Source: Picosynechococcus sp. PCC 7003 (GTDB lineage Bacteria; Cyanobacteriota; Cyanobacteriia; Cyanobacteriales; MRBY01). Taken from it: a DNA stretch of 64,000 nt. A program made the translations under genes and the position numbers. The DNA lies in contig NZ_CP016474.1 in assembly GCF_001693255.1 (NCBI RefSeq), positions 248,001 through 312,000 of the forward strand, given 5' to 3'. The notes under the pieces were generated by a model that was given only the letters and a program-made list of their open reading frames with translations, ran no database searches and was not told where the DNA came from. The first letter of the stretch is position 1. Each line of letters opens with the position of its first letter. Positions 28,751-38,321 of this stretch are shown here, piece by piece.

Positions 28751-30085
28751 TTAATCTTGGCAACAGCGATTCATCAAGGCCAGGACATTTTCTACTGCAT
28801 AGATGGGCGTATCTAAGGCGATCGCCACTTCCGCCACCGTTTTATCGTCGAGGAACTTGGCTTCATCATGCTTGAGCATCACCGTCGGGAGCAAAATACC
28901 ATCCCCAAAATCCCGCCCAGCCAGTTTTTTAACCAAGTCTTCCCCCGTCAGCAATCCGGTAACGGTAATGGCTTGGCCCCAGTAGTCACTGTTTAAGGCT
29001 GCCAGGGTAATCGTTAAATTTTCCACCTGGTTGAGGCGTGCGACAAGAGGTTCAAAGGCTTGTTCGACGGCGTTGCCTACCACCCAAGTGAAATGTTTCG
29101 GCTTGGCGATCGCCGCCGGTAAAGTTTCATCGGCGGTGTTGAGAAAATCCCGGATAAACTGACGAATCGAACCCACCCCATTCCCTAGTTGGGGATAGTC
29201 TTCGTAATGGGATTCCGGTGGCAGTTCTTCCCGTCCAATCAGAAACCACTCATCGGCCAACCAAGCAAAATTTGTCTGAAACCGTTCCCGAAACTCTGCC
29301 TGGAGCGCCGTCACCTGGGCGATCACCTCCTGGGCTTTGGCTTGATCAACAGGGCTAAGTTCCGCCAAATTAGGCCGAAAACGCGTTAAACCCACGGGCA
29401 CCACCGCCGCCGAAATCACAGCGGGCAAGTCTCCTCCGTGAAATTCAGCCAGATCCCGCAATGTTCTTTCTAAATGCGGCCCGTCATTAATCCCCGGACA
29501 AACGACGACTTGGGCATGGATTTGTAAGCGATGATCCGCAAACCATTGGAGTTGCTTGAGGATTTCTCCGGCGCGGTCATTTTTGAGGAGTTGCCGACGA
29601 ATCTCCGGCTCGGTGGCATGGACGGACACAAACAGAGGCGAGAGGCGCATTTGGTTAATACGTTGCCATTCCCGCTCGGTCAGGTTGGTCAGGGTGAGAT
29701 AACTGCCGTAGAGGAAGCTGAGGCGATAGTCATCATCTTTTAAGTAAAGGCTTTGGCGCTTGCCGGGGGGCTGCTGGTCGATGAAACAAAAAGGACAGCG
29801 GTTATTGCACTGGATCAGACCGTCAAAGAGGGCATTGTCAAATTCCAAACCCAGATCTTCGTCGTAGTCTTTTTCGATTTCGAGGTGATGGGATTTTCCC
29901 TTGGCATCGAGGACTTCTAATTCGAGGTATTCGTCGGCGCAGAGAAATTGATAATCGATGAGATCCCTCGGCTTCATCCCATTAATGGAAACGATGGCAT
30001 CACCAGCTTCAAAGCCAACTTCAGCGGCAATGGAATCGGGGACAACATGGCAAATTTGGGCGGGCTTGATAGTGGAGACGCTCAT
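28751..30085 (-). CDS. PDZ / radical-SAM-like Fe-S protein with DUF512 (TIGR03279-type)
   Basis: This 444-residue protein is of the cyanobacterial putative FeS oxidoreductase family. An N-terminal PDZ-like domain (IAAEVGFEAGDAIVSINGMKPRDLIDY) comes first. A radical-SAM-like cysteine triad CNNRCPFC (C-X3-C-X2-C) follows near residue 95, then FVSVHATEPEIRR and VCPGINDG. The C-terminal DUF512 domain contains TVVGNAVEQ-like and VTGLLTGEDL. Reaction and substrate are not known. uppP ends 3 bp upstream, so the two are probably cotranscribed (uppP first). Confidence 0.88.
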   Translation of the reverse strand: MSVSTIKPAQICHVVPDSIAAEVGFEAGDAIVSINGMKPRDLIDYQFLCADEYLELEVLDAKGKSHHLEIEKDYDEDLGLEFDNALFDGLIQCNNRCPFCFIDQQPPGKRQSLYLKDDDYRLSFLYGSYLTLTNLTEREWQRINQMRLSPLFVSVHATEPEIRRQLLKNDRAGEILKQLQWFADHRLQIHAQVVVCPGINDGPHLERTLRDLAEFHGGDLPAVISAAVVPVGLTRFRPNLAELSPVDQAKAQEVIAQVTALQAEFRERFQTNFAWLADEWFLIGREELPPESHYEDYPQLGNGVGSIRQFIRDFLNTADETLPAAIAKPKHFTWVVGNAVEQAFEPLVARLNQVENLTITLAALNSDYWGQAITVTGLLTGEDLVKKLAGRDFGDGILLPTVMLKHDEAKFLDDKTVAEVAIALDTPIYAVENVLALMNRCCQD

Positions 30086-30088
30086 GGG

Positions 30089-31057
30089 TTAACGCAGCAG
30101 GGTTAATGCCAAGATGATCATACCAAAGCCCAATCGATACCAGACGAAAACCCAGGTTTGGTGTTTTTGGAGAAATTGAATCAGCCAGGCGATCGCCAAG
30201 TAAGAAAATACCGTCGAAGAAATAAGACTGACAATCAGGGTGAGGGGCGGCACCGTCGTTAAACCATTGCTCATTAGCCCTTGGAATTCCACGAGTCCCG
30301 CGATAGTAATGGCCGGAATCCCCAGCAGAAACGAGAAACGGGCCGCCGTAGCCCGGTCTAAATTCATAAATAGACCTGCTGTGATCGTTGAGCCAGACCG
30401 CGACACCCCAGGAATTACGGCGAGGGCTTGGGCGCAACCCATGAGAATGCCATCCTTGAGGCTGAGTTGGTCAAAGGTCCGTTGGTGCTGCGGATAACGT
30501 TCGGCGAGGGCCAACAAAATCGCCATCACAATGGAGGCGATCGCAATAGCCGGTAAACTGCGTAGGGGAGATTCGTCATAGTCAGGGACAAAAGCTTTAA
30601 TTAACAAGCCCACACCGAGGATGGGGAAAGTGCCCCAGAAAATCCCCCAAAATATCCGCCATTCTTGTTTTTGCCAATCCTTGTGTTGCCAAGCTTGCCA
30701 GGCTCCACCAATGACCTGCCGTAAATCCTGCCAGAAATAGCCCACCACAGCGACGATGCTTCCCAGTTGGATCACGGCAGTGAGAGCCACCCCTGGATCG
30801 GGCCAGCCGAGGGCCACGGGAATTACCTTGAGGTGGGCGGTGCTGCTGATGGGGATAAACTCGGTCAAGCCTTGCACTAGTCCCAAAATAATCCCTTGGA
30901 ACCAATTGAACTGTTCCGGGGCGATCGCCGACATATTTTTGGGCGTTGCCGCATTGAGCCGCAGGTGCCAGAAGCTAATCAACAGAAACAGGGCCAAGCC
31001 TAAGGCCACCATACTGCTGAACTCAAACCAGTGCCGTTGTTGCTTTTTTTTGAGCAT
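30089..31057 (-). CDS. uppP: undecaprenyl-diphosphate phosphatase
   Basis: UppP/BacA dephosphorylates undecaprenyl pyrophosphate to recycle the lipid carrier for peptidoglycan and polysaccharide synthesis. The 322-aa polytopic protein has both signature motifs, GLVQGLTEFIPISSTAH with catalytic Glu/Ser/His and PGVSRSGSTIT with Arg. It has seven to eight hydrophobic segments. An N-terminal extension of about 50 residues with one extra hydrophobic segment precedes the core, so the start could be later. It shares an operon with the PDZ/DUF512 gene. Confidence 0.95.
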   Translation of the reverse strand: MLKKKQQRHWFEFSSMVALGLALFLLISFWHLRLNAATPKNMSAIAPEQFNWFQGIILGLVQGLTEFIPISSTAHLKVIPVALGWPDPGVALTAVIQLGSIVAVVGYFWQDLRQVIGGAWQAWQHKDWQKQEWRIFWGIFWGTFPILGVGLLIKAFVPDYDESPLRSLPAIAIASIVMAILLALAERYPQHQRTFDQLSLKDGILMGCAQALAVIPGVSRSGSTITAGLFMNLDRATAARFSFLLGIPAITIAGLVEFQGLMSNGLTTVPPLTLIVSLISSTVFSYLAIAWLIQFLQKHQTWVFVWYRLGFGMIILALTLLR

Positions 31058-31304
31058 TAATGTTGCTTCCCTTGGGCGTCGGGTAAATCTGCCTCAACTA
31101 CTCTAGTCAATCTGGTTGACCTTGACTAGTTTTTAGAAAAATCCTGTCCAACGATTTCTGATCTAGGAGGGAAATACTCGGCGATCGCCCCGAGGAAATG
31201 GCAAAATCAGGCAAATTTCTAGTTCTCTTTATGAGAAAACCGGAAGTCATAAGTTAAAATTCATTAATAAATATTTACAAGTTATTGTTACAAACCCCTT
31301 TGTT

Positions 31305-32006
31305 TTGCTGAACCATCCTCTTTTCTCCGTCGGTGCAGTGTATGTTCTCAAGCGACAACAGGATCTCCGCCGCAATGTTCCCCTCCTAATTTGCCTCGCG
31401 TCGGGCTTCCTAGTTTCTGTGCCCGTTTTTTTTCAAGCGCCCCTGGTTAGGACAGCCCCCTGGCTGAGTTTAGCCTTGACTCTCCTCTGGGTGGCGATCG
31501 CCTTTGGCCTCCGACAACGAGAAAATACCGAAATTTGGGGAGATCTCCTCTGGGGCTTTAGCTGGAGTTGGTTGGCCGGAGCAATCTATTGGGGCTGGTT
31601 GCGCTACGAACCCTTCTTACATCTCCCGGTGGAAGCTATTGGTCTACCCTTTGCCCTATGGGGCCTGTGGCAAAAACGCGGCTTAGTCGGGCATTTGTTT
31701 TACCTGGGTTCTCTCCTTGGGACGGCGATCACCGACATTTACTTTTACCTCACGGATTTGATCCCCTACTGGCGAAAACTGATGTACGCCGAGCCAGATT
31801 TCGTCATGCCCATTTTTCAAGCGGCCCTGGCTCAAATGCAGACCCTTTGGGGCATTAGTTGGGCAGTTGTTTTGGTGAATTTATTGATCGGCATTAGTTG
31901 GTGGGCCTTCCGTCAGCCCCAAATCCCCTATTGGAGTTTCGCGGGGGCTGTGGTCAGTACGCTCCTCGTCGATGGTTTATTTTGGATTGCCGCTTGCTTC
32001 GCCTAG
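31305..32006 (+). CDS. DUF3120 family integral membrane protein
   Basis: This 233-residue protein is conserved in cyanobacteria and has five to six hydrophobic segments. They include [35 protein letters not shown] and [20 protein letters not shown] segment [13 protein letters not shown] lies between membrane parts. The start is uncertain: TTG 31305 opens the frame, and GTG near 31341 is an alternative. The last 30 bp overlap the 3' end of convergent lipB. Function unknown. The 250 bp before it contain a HIP1 site but no other gene. Confidence 0.75.
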   Translation: MLNHPLFSVGAVYVLKRQQDLRRNVPLLICLASGFLVSVPVFFQAPLVRTAPWLSLALTLLWVAIAFGLRQRENTEIWGDLLWGFSWSWLAGAIYWGWLRYEPFLHLPVEAIGLPFALWGLWQKRGLVGHLFYLGSLLGTAITDIYFYLTDLIPYWRKLMYAEPDFVMPIFQAALAQMQTLWGISWAVVLVNLLIGISWWAFRQPQIPYWSFAGAVVSTLLVDGLFWIAACFA

Positions 32007-32711
32007 GAGATTTTGTTGCGCGATCATCTCCAACTGAAAAACTTCGCCAAAAATTTTCGGTAACTCTTCACGCACCTGGGCCAAAGAGATATCCGGTAAA
32101 AACTGCTGCAAACTCCCCACGGGGCGATCGCCAATGCCGCAGGGCACAATCCGTTTAAATCCTGTTAAATCTGGGCAAACATTCAGGGCAAACCCGTGCA
32201 TCGTAATCCAGCGCTTCACCTTGATGCCAATGGCTGCCACCTTGTGACCCTCGACCCAGACCCCAGTCAGTCCAGGAATGCGTTCCCCTTTCAAGCCATA
32301 GCCCGCCAAAAGACGAATTAAGACCTCTTCTAATTGCCGCAGATACCAATGCAGATCCTGTTGGTGACGACGTAAATTCAAAATCGGATAGCCCACTAAC
32401 TGCCCCGGACAATGGTAAGTTACCTCTCCACCCCGCTCCGTCCGATGCAACTCAACGTCTGCGGCTTCCGGGGAAAATTTCACAAAATCCAACTTCGACC
32501 CTGTCCCCAGGGTATAGACCGGAAAGTGTTCCAGGAGCAGTAAAACATCACTCAACTGCTCGTCCTGTAAACGCGCCTCCACCAGTTGCCGTTGCTGCTC
32601 CCAAGCCTCGGTGTAAGGCCAGATTCCCCCTTGATAAAATAGACAAAAGGGCAAAGGATGTGAATTGATATGACGCAATGTCAAGGGATCCGACGAAACA
32701 TTAAAAGTCAT
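31977..32711 (-). CDS. lipB: lipoyl(octanoyl) transferase
   Basis: LipB transfers octanoate from acyl carrier protein to lipoyl domains before sulfur insertion by LipA. Signature elements are [39 protein letters not shown] (catalytic Lys), TMHGFALNV and the catalytic Cys in [12 protein letters not shown] 32711 gives 244 residues, close to family length. An upstream in-frame ATG at 32762 adds 17 residues that include a HIP1 site. It is convergent with DUF3120 and divergent from hpf. Confidence 0.93.
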   Translation of the reverse strand: MTFNVSSDPLTLRHINSHPLPFCLFYQGGIWPYTEAWEQQRQLVEARLQDEQLSDVLLLLEHFPVYTLGTGSKLDFVKFSPEAADVELHRTERGGEVTYHCPGQLVGYPILNLRRHQQDLHWYLRQLEEVLIRLLAGYGLKGERIPGLTGVWVEGHKVAAIGIKVKRWITMHGFALNVCPDLTGFKRIVPCGIGDRPVGSLQQFLPDISLAQVREELPKIFGEVFQLEMIAQQNLLGEASGNPK

Positions 32712-32822
32712 CAAGGGGCGATCGCCTTTTGGCAAAATAATGTTAGATATTGTCTTCACCATAGCAAAGAGTTAAGAACTGTAAAAGCTTCCAGGCTTTC
32801 TTAATGTTTCAAAAAAGATAAA

Positions 32823-32852
32823 TTGACAAGGCCCAAAGGCAAAACCTACAAT
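32823..32852 (+). promoter_or_regulatory. strong sigma70-type promoter upstream of hpf/lrtA
   Basis: A perfect -35 TTGACA (32823-32828), an 18-base spacer and TACAAT (32847-32852) lie on the plus strand. Transcription from here would give an untranslated leader of roughly 375 nt before ATG 33235. A nearer weak -10, TAGAAT at 33089, is an alternative. Confidence 0.55.
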
Positions 32853-33003
32853 TAAAAGTGTAGAGAGAAAGAGATAAATCCCCCAAAATCCCAGTCAATA
32901 AGTTGTCAGTAACTAATTTTCTCTAAAAGGACTAAATATCACTTGATTTTCAATTTGTTTATCTCACCAAAAAAAGTTGTCCTGACATTCAACCAGATGC
33001 TAG

Positions 33004-33017
33004 TACTTCTAGAAGTA
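33004..33017. repeat. perfect 14-bp palindrome in the hpf/lrtA leader
   Basis: TACTTCTAGAAGTA is self-complementary with no spacer and can extend by a G-T and an A-T pair. It lies about 220 bp before the hpf start, inside the predicted leader. It could be a dimeric-regulator site or an RNA hairpin. Confidence 0.6.
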
Positions 33018-33234
33018 TTGCGTAATATTAAACGGACGGATCTATATATGACGCCACCACAATAGTTTTCGCCTTAAAAAAATCCTGCTAGAATAACCAA
33101 ACACTTCACCAACAAGTTCTTTTTACACCAGTCATTTCATTACGAATTTTCCTAGGCTGTAAATCCACCTCTTATTCGTAAATCGTGTACAAAGCAGACT
33201 TGTTTTATCCATTCAGATGGAGTAACCAGAGACT

Positions 33235-33816
33235 ATGAAGCTATTGATCCAAGGCAACAATATTGCAGTAACTGAATCGATCCATGACTATGTTGAAAGC
33301 AAGCTTGAAAAAGCAACCAAGCACTTTCAAACCTTCGCTACAAAAGTAGATGTACACTTGTCTGTTGCTAATAATGCTCGCATTACCGACAAGCATAAAG
33401 CTGAAGTTACTGTTTACGCCAATGGCACAGTGATTCGCGCCCAGGAAGGCAGCGAAAATCTCTACGCCAGCATTGACCTTGTTTCTGATAAGATTGCCCG
33501 TCAACTCCGCAAATATAAAGAGAAAAACTTCGGCAAAAAAACCCACGTTCAGGAAAAAACCAGTGAAGTGTTGCCTGACGAATCGGTGCCAGATAATCTC
33601 ATTGGCGATCGCGCCCCAGAACTTCCCTCTGAAGTGGTACGGATGAAGTATTTCGCGATGCCCCCCATGACCATTGATGAGGCTTTAGAACAGCTCCAGT
33701 TGGTAGACCACGACTTTTACATGTTCTTGAACAAAGACACAAATGCCATCAATGTGATCTATATCCGCAACCACGGTGGTTATGGTGTGATCCAACCGCG
33801 CCTTGGCAAAGAATAG
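33235..33816 (+). CDS. hpf: ribosome hibernation promoting factor, long form (light-repressed LrtA)
   Basis: This 193-aa protein dimerises and inactivates 70S ribosomes in dark or stationary conditions. An N-terminal S30AE/RaiA domain ([31 protein letters not shown], through about residue 100) is followed by a linker. A C-terminal dimerisation domain ([22 protein letters not shown] ... [25 protein letters not shown]) completes the long form. The orthologue in Synechococcus PCC 7002 is lrtA, a light-repressed transcript with control in its leader (established knowledge). Here too a long leader, a strong distant promoter and a palindrome precede the gene. GGAG lies 11 bp before the ATG. Confidence 0.95.
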   Translation: MKLLIQGNNIAVTESIHDYVESKLEKATKHFQTFATKVDVHLSVANNARITDKHKAEVTVYANGTVIRAQEGSENLYASIDLVSDKIARQLRKYKEKNFGKKTHVQEKTSEVLPDESVPDNLIGDRAPELPSEVVRMKYFAMPPMTIDEALEQLQLVDHDFYMFLNKDTNAINVIYIRNHGGYGVIQPRLGKE

Positions 33817-33895
33817 TTGATTTTTTCAAGGTTCATTAAATGACTTTTAGACGATAGTTATTATCTGAACCGTTGTTAAATCTAATCCCTAATGT

Positions 33896-33931
33896 AAAGG
33901 AAAGTTTTCTAATAAGAAGCTTTCCTTTTTT
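33896..33931 (+). terminator. terminator of hpf
   Basis: AAAGGAAAG pairs with CTTTCCTTT (9 bp), with further pairing inside the loop, and six T follow. Confidence 0.85.
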
Positions 33932-33954
33932 CTTGCTTTTTCTCTATTGGTTAT

Positions 33955-34740
33955 TTAAGAAATTTGGTATTGAACTATTGCCCCCCGTTGCACCTGAAAA
34001 AAATGCTGGGCATTGCCGTAATTTACACTAATTTCTAACCAACCGTGGCTTCCCATCAAGGCACAGGGATGATTTTTGGGCACGTCTCCATAGGTAGAAA
34101 CCAGAGGAATTTTTTGGCTTGCTAATGTTACTTTGCCCTGATAATTTGTGCAAATGGTGTTGGGAATGGTGGTAATTAAGTTACCAAAGTGATCAATGTG
34201 CTGGATTATCCCAGTATAGGTTTCGCCATTGTTCTGATATGGAGGAATGTCTAAACGAATGATTTCTGTTGGTGTGAGGGCATGGCCTAGCTTTGACAAA
34301 GGAACGCCCAGGGAAAGATGGGCTGCCACCGGGGCAAAAATGTCCCGGCCATGGAAAGTGTGACTCAGGTTTTCCCTAAGAGGCGATCGCCAATATTGGG
34401 GATTATCGAGCTCTACCGCTGCAACAATGGAATCATCTGCAAACAAGCCACTCCCTAGACCATTATTTGGCCCCACAAAATAACCTTGTTTCAATTTAAC
34501 GGCGATCGCCTGACGTTTAGTGCCCACACCCGGATCCACAACGCCGACGAAAATTGTTTCAGATGGGAAATAGGGGGCTGCACTCAGCAAACAAAAACGA
34601 CCAGCCCATAGATCCTGGGGCGGAATATTGTGGTTGAGATCAATCACCAGGGCTTGGGGGGCGATCGCCGCAATTACCCCCTTCATTGTCCCCACATAGC
34701 CGTCCTGCAAACCGAAATCTGTCACTAAGGCGATCGCCAT
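33955..34740 (-). CDS. SAM hydroxide adenosyltransferase / DUF62 family protein
   Basis: This 261-residue protein is of the SAM hydrolase (hydroxide adenosyltransferase) family, related to fluorinases. Archaeal and bacterial members split S-adenosylmethionine into adenosine and methionine. Diagnostic motifs are TDFGLQDGYVGTMKGVI with the conserved Asp, VVDPGVGT, GPNNGLGS, TFHGRDIFAPVAAHL and IDHFGNLITTI. It is cytosolic. The physiological role in cyanobacteria is not settled. Convergent with hpf, divergent from the 54-aa gene. Confidence 0.92.
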   Translation of the reverse strand: MAIALVTDFGLQDGYVGTMKGVIAAIAPQALVIDLNHNIPPQDLWAGRFCLLSAAPYFPSETIFVGVVDPGVGTKRQAIAVKLKQGYFVGPNNGLGSGLFADDSIVAAVELDNPQYWRSPLRENLSHTFHGRDIFAPVAAHLSLGVPLSKLGHALTPTEIIRLDIPPYQNNGETYTGIIQHIDHFGNLITTIPNTICTNYQGKVTLASQKIPLVSTYGDVPKNHPCALMGSHGWLEISVNYGNAQHFFQVQRGAIVQYQIS

Positions 34741-34827
34741 GATGTTTAAGTATTTTGTAGTATTTGATACAGTTTAATCCGAAGCCTGTTACCCTAAAAA
34801 TAGCCAATTATCCCCAGTGAGAAAATC

Positions 34828-34992
34828 ATGTTTAGAAACGTTCAACAGCAAATCGTTAAGCAAATTAAACGTACCCACCGCGAAAACCTCAAGAAAAATT
34901 TACAACATCGTCTCGAAGCCGCCCGAAATTCTGGCAATGACCACCTCGTTCAGCAGCTAGAAGCGGAGGCTCAGTATCTTGGGATTGGTTAA
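34828..34992 (+). CDS. small conserved-looking basic helical protein (54 aa)
   Basis: ATG 34828 to TAA 34992 encodes 54 residues: MFRNVQQQIVKQIKR, then a charged amphipathic stretch (THRENLKKNLQHRLEAARNSG), then NDHLVQQLEAEAQYLGIG. Composition is rich in Q, K, R, L and E with high helical propensity, and there is no membrane segment. I believe such short proteins recur in cyanobacteria but cannot name the family. Support comes from its isolated position, a leader with GTGAG about 8 bp upstream, and a clean terminator 44 bp after the stop. Confidence 0.7.
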   Translation: MFRNVQQQIVKQIKRTHRENLKKNLQHRLEAARNSGNDHLVQQLEAEAQYLGIG

Positions 34993-35035
34993 ACAATATT
35001 TACTCAGCCGAATAACTCTTACCAAAAAACAAGAA

Positions 35036-35066
35036 AAAAGGGAGTGTTGAAAAACATTCCCTTTTC
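35036..35066 (+). terminator. terminator of the 54-aa gene
   Basis: GGGAGTGTT pairs with AACATTCCC (one G-U) around GAAA, flanked by AAAA and TTTT. A-tracts on the left could also make it work for guaB3 transcripts from the other side. Confidence 0.85.
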
Positions 35067-35091
35067 TTTCGGTTAATTTTTTAATGACAAC

Positions 35092-35122
35092 GAAGGTTCA
35101 CTTTTTAGATAGCTAAACCTTC
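35092..35122. repeat. inverted repeat GAAGGTT...AACCTTC near the guaB3 3' end
   Basis: GAAGGTT (35092-35098) and AACCTTC (35116-35122) enclose TTTAG...CTAAA, forming an AT-rich hairpin 30 bp beyond the guaB3 stop. No immediate T-run follows on either strand, so it is only a possible 3'-end or attenuating hairpin. Confidence 0.4.
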
Positions 35123-35151
35123 AGCACAACAATAATCAATCGTGGTCGGCT

Positions 35152-36315
35152 CTATTTACCCATGCCCAGTTTTTGGGCTTTTTGGTAAACCTTCCCTTCC
35201 GTCAACAAAGAAGGAGCAATTACCACTTCTACCTGTTGCATTTCCTTGATATTTTTAGCACCGAGAGTTCCCATACTTGTTTTGAGCGCCCCCAAGAGAT
35301 TATGGGTACCATCATCGAGTTTGGCAGGCCCCGTCATAATCTGAGTAATCGTGCCAGTTGTTCCCACATTAATTCGAGTTCCTCGGGGTAGCACAGGGCT
35401 GGGCGTAGCCATACCCCAGTGGAAACCGCGACCCGGTGCTTCAGCGGCGCGAGCAATGGGAGAACCAATCATCACCGCATCAGCTCCAGAAGCAATACAT
35501 TTACAAATATCACCACCGGTAACGATCCCACCGTCCGCAATGATCGGCACATAGCGGCCAGATTCCTTTTCGTAGTCATCGCGGGCTGCAGAACAATCAG
35601 CCACTGCTGTAGCCTGGGGCACACCAACTCCAAGTACACCACGGGAGGTACAAGCGGCACCGGGGCCAATCCCGACGAGCACAGCCGCCGCCCCTGCACG
35701 CATCAGTTCCAACGCAGCATCATAGGTCACACAGTTACCCAGGACAACCGGGATGGGCAGTTCAGAACAAAGTTTGTGCAAGTTTAGGGGGACAATCCCT
35801 TCAGGAGATAGGTGAGAAGTAGAAACCACCGTTGCTTGAATAAAAAGAATATCGGCCCCAGCATCAGCGGCAATTTTGCCGTATTTGGTGGCACCGACAG
35901 GGGTAAGACTCACTGCCGCCAAGCCGTTTTGAGCCTTGATCTCTTGGATACGTTTCTGGATTAGCTCCGGTTGGATCGGCTTGGAATAGAGCTCTTGCAT
36001 TAAGCCGACGAACTCAGTTTTATCGACTGCAGCAATCCGATCAAGGACTGGGTTCGGGTCTTCATAACGGGTTTGGAGTCCCTCAAGGTTCAATACGCCC
36101 ATTGCGCCCAAATCAGAAAGCAACGCTGCCATTTTTACATCGACAACGCCATCCATGGCACTGGCTAAAATCGGGATATTTAGCTTAATTCCACCAAGTT
36201 CGAGACTGGTATCTGCCAGTTCAGGGTCTAGGGTACGACCGCCCGGAACGAGGGCAATCTCATCGAATCCGTAAGCACGACGAGCTGTTTTGCCACGACC
36301 AATTTGAATGTCCAC
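35152..36315 (-). CDS. guaB3: GuaB3-type IMP dehydrogenase family protein
   Basis: This 387-aa protein is of the short IMPDH/GMPR superfamily branch without CBS domains, as found in cyanobacteria and actinobacteria. Members are reported to have IMP dehydrogenase activity for guanine nucleotide synthesis. Visible are [17 protein letters not shown], the catalytic-loop region [20 protein letters not shown] with the nucleophilic Cys, [12 protein letters not shown] and [16 protein letters not shown]. It starts at GTG 36315 with a well-placed AAGGAG 5 bp upstream. The 460-bp region before it has no other gene I can support. Confidence 0.9.
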   Translation of the reverse strand: MDIQIGRGKTARRAYGFDEIALVPGGRTLDPELADTSLELGGIKLNIPILASAMDGVVDVKMAALLSDLGAMGVLNLEGLQTRYEDPNPVLDRIAAVDKTEFVGLMQELYSKPIQPELIQKRIQEIKAQNGLAAVSLTPVGATKYGKIAADAGADILFIQATVVSTSHLSPEGIVPLNLHKLCSELPIPVVLGNCVTYDAALELMRAGAAAVLVGIGPGAACTSRGVLGVGVPQATAVADCSAARDDYEKESGRYVPIIADGGIVTGGDICKCIASGADAVMIGSPIARAAEAPGRGFHWGMATPSPVLPRGTRINVGTTGTITQIMTGPAKLDDGTHNLLGALKTSMGTLGAKNIKEMQQVEVVIAPSLLTEGKVYQKAQKLGMGK

Positions 36316-36777
36316 TCTTACTCCTTAATGATTGCCAAAACTTAAATGTGTCAGTCTAGGATAACTGATTGCTTGCATTTTCTTACAAAAAAGCGACCAC
36401 CAGACGTCAATCTTTCTGGAGGCTGAATTTTGGGTTGGGTGCTGGTTGCTTAGTTCGTGTGTAGGTTCACCTAAAATCAACTCGCTGGGCTCGCCTCATT
36501 TGAATGAAAGCAAACAATCATCTCTCCTAAGTTAAAGATCACTTTGTTTCGGAAGAATTGACAGGCAAGAGCGATAATTAGGGGAAAAAATGACGAGGAT
36601 TTCGGTTATCGGATCCAAAGAAGGGGTAGAGAATATTCTGGTTCAGAGGCTCCCAATGTGTTAAGGCTTGAGAGGTCGCTAAAGGGTTTTAAAGTTTTTC
36701 CTGAGGAAAGGTTTTGTCTTTAAAAAGGATTGATGGGTAATTGGCGATCGCCTGGGGACTGTCGACAATTAAGCGGC
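36316..36777. other. 462-bp region without a recognised gene
   Basis: It lies between the guaB3 start and the zinc-ribbon stop. Only very short ORFs occur (for example 24 codons from 36591). Near 36690-36727, TTTTAAAG...CTTTAAAA encloses TTTTCC...GGAAAG, a nested AT-rich hairpin. No match to tRNA, tmRNA, RNase P or SRP RNA cores was seen. An sRNA or a long guaB3 leader is possible. Confidence 0.45.
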
Positions 36778-36954
36778 CTAGAAACGATAAATACCAGGGG
36801 CATAGGATTCGACAACATTACCAGTTTCTTCACAGCTCACCATCAAATAATCGCAGGTTTCACAGGTGGTTTCCCGCAAACTGGAGTTGTGTAAATAACG
36901 ACGCAGGGCTGGTGCTCCACAGTTAGGACAGGGAAGCGAATATGAGCAATCCAT
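36778..36954 (-). CDS. small zinc-ribbon protein (58 aa)
   Basis: A start at ATG 36954 gives MDCSYSLPCPNCGAPALRRY. An upstream in-frame ATG would add 21 residues. Two CxxC pairs (CPNCG and CETCDY, about 25 residues apart) form a zinc ribbon, followed by LMVSCEETGNVVESYAPGI. Homologues in cyanobacteria are sometimes labelled replication restart helicase PriA, which cannot be right for a protein this small. It may bind nucleic acid or protein. Function unknown. Confidence 0.75.
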   Translation of the reverse strand: MDCSYSLPCPNCGAPALRRYLHNSSLRETTCETCDYLMVSCEETGNVVESYAPGIYRF

Positions 36955-37302
36955 GGCTTTATCCTGAATTCTAAAGAAATTAAGATCTGTGATTTTGAGG
37001 GTCGTTTGAAGTTTCATTAAAAAGTTTTTAAATGCAATTGAGTTGATCCCAGGAATATTCTCTTCCCTTTTTCTTTGATCCTGAACATACTTAAGACTAA
37101 TTTAAGTTTTTATCGAAAAATAGTCAAAAAGCAGTTTCGAGTTTTCCGTACTTTTAAGTAAGGGTTAACAAAAAAATATTAAGCTTGTCGGCGCTTTAAA
37201 GGATTGTTCATGGCCCTCAGGACACACCTTTGACAAGGCTGGTGAACCTTAGCGGTGGGGGAATGGGATAAGATGACGGGCAGTCATTGTCTATGAAAAA
37301 TT

Positions 37303-38139
37303 ATGGAATCTCTTGCTTGGCAAGCCGTCAAAGCTTACGAAGATATTTTGTATCAAAAGTTAGATGGGATTGCAAAAATCACGATTAATCGTCCCCACAA
37401 ACGCAATGCCTTTCGACCCCAGACAATCTTTGAAATGTATGAGGCTTTCTGTGACGCCCGGGAAGATCAAGACATCGGTGTCATTCTCCTCACGGGTGCT
37501 GGCCCCCACACGGACGGGAAATATGCGTTCTGTTCCGGTGGCGATCAATCAGTACGGGGTGAAGGGGGCTATGTCGATCAAGCCGGGGTGCCGCGCCTGA
37601 ATGTGCTGGATTTGCAGAAGCTGATTCGCTCGATGCCCAAGGTTGTAATCGCTTTGGTGGCGGGCTATGCGATCGGGGGTGGCCATGTACTACATCTGCT
37701 TTGTGACCTAACCATTGCCGCAGATAATGCGATTTTTGGGCAAACGGGGCCAAAAGTGGGTAGTTTTGATGGTGGGTTTGGTGCTAGTTACATGGCGCGT
37801 ATCGTGGGACAAAAAAAAGCCCGAGAAATTTGGTTTCTTTGTCGCCAGTATGACGCCCAACAAGCTCTACAAATGGGTCTGGTGAATCAAGTGGTTCCCG
37901 TCGCCCAACTAGAGGCCGAGGGGGTGCAGTGGGCCAGGGAAGTGTTGAGTAAAAGCCCCATTGCGATTCGCTGTCTTAAGGCGGCGCTGAATGCTGACTG
38001 TGATGGGCAAGCAGGCCTCCAGGAGCTAGCGGGGAATGCCACCATGCTCTACTACATGACAGAGGAGGGTAGAGAAGGGAAGCAGGCTTTTTTGGAAAAG
38101 CGATCGCCAAATTTCCGCCAATACCCCTGGTTGCCCTAA
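37303..38139 (+). CDS. menB: 1,4-dihydroxy-2-naphthoyl-CoA synthase
   Basis: MenB closes the second ring of naphthoquinones by converting o-succinylbenzoyl-CoA to DHNA-CoA. In cyanobacteria it serves phylloquinone or menaquinone for photosystem I. The 278-aa crotonase-fold protein shows [45 protein letters not shown] (oxyanion hole), [17 protein letters not shown] and [17 protein letters not shown]. These match MenB, including the SFDGG region that separates it from other enoyl-CoA hydratases. It is divergent from the zinc-ribbon gene across a 285-bp AT-rich spacer and is followed by psbO. Confidence 0.96.
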   Translation: MESLAWQAVKAYEDILYQKLDGIAKITINRPHKRNAFRPQTIFEMYEAFCDAREDQDIGVILLTGAGPHTDGKYAFCSGGDQSVRGEGGYVDQAGVPRLNVLDLQKLIRSMPKVVIALVAGYAIGGGHVLHLLCDLTIAADNAIFGQTGPKVGSFDGGFGASYMARIVGQKKAREIWFLCRQYDAQQALQMGLVNQVVPVAQLEAEGVQWAREVLSKSPIAIRCLKAALNADCDGQAGLQELAGNATMLYYMTEEGREGKQAFLEKRSPNFRQYPWLP

Positions 38140-38321
38140 AAAACCCCAGGCGATCGCCCAGGGAAGATGAGGATTCATTACCACTAAAGGATCCCAATTT
38201 GGTAGAGTAGATACCGATATAAAACCGGATAGCTTGTCCCTATTAGATCCCAGACTTTTAAAAAATTAAGTGGAACGGACAAGATTAGTTCCGCCCTGAG
38301 ATTGACAAAAAGAGGTTAATC

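Noticed and set aside
35000..36777. Yfr1 small RNA near guaB3
   Set aside because: Yfr1 often lies near guaB in cyanobacteria, but its conserved ACTCCTCACAC core is absent around this guaB3.
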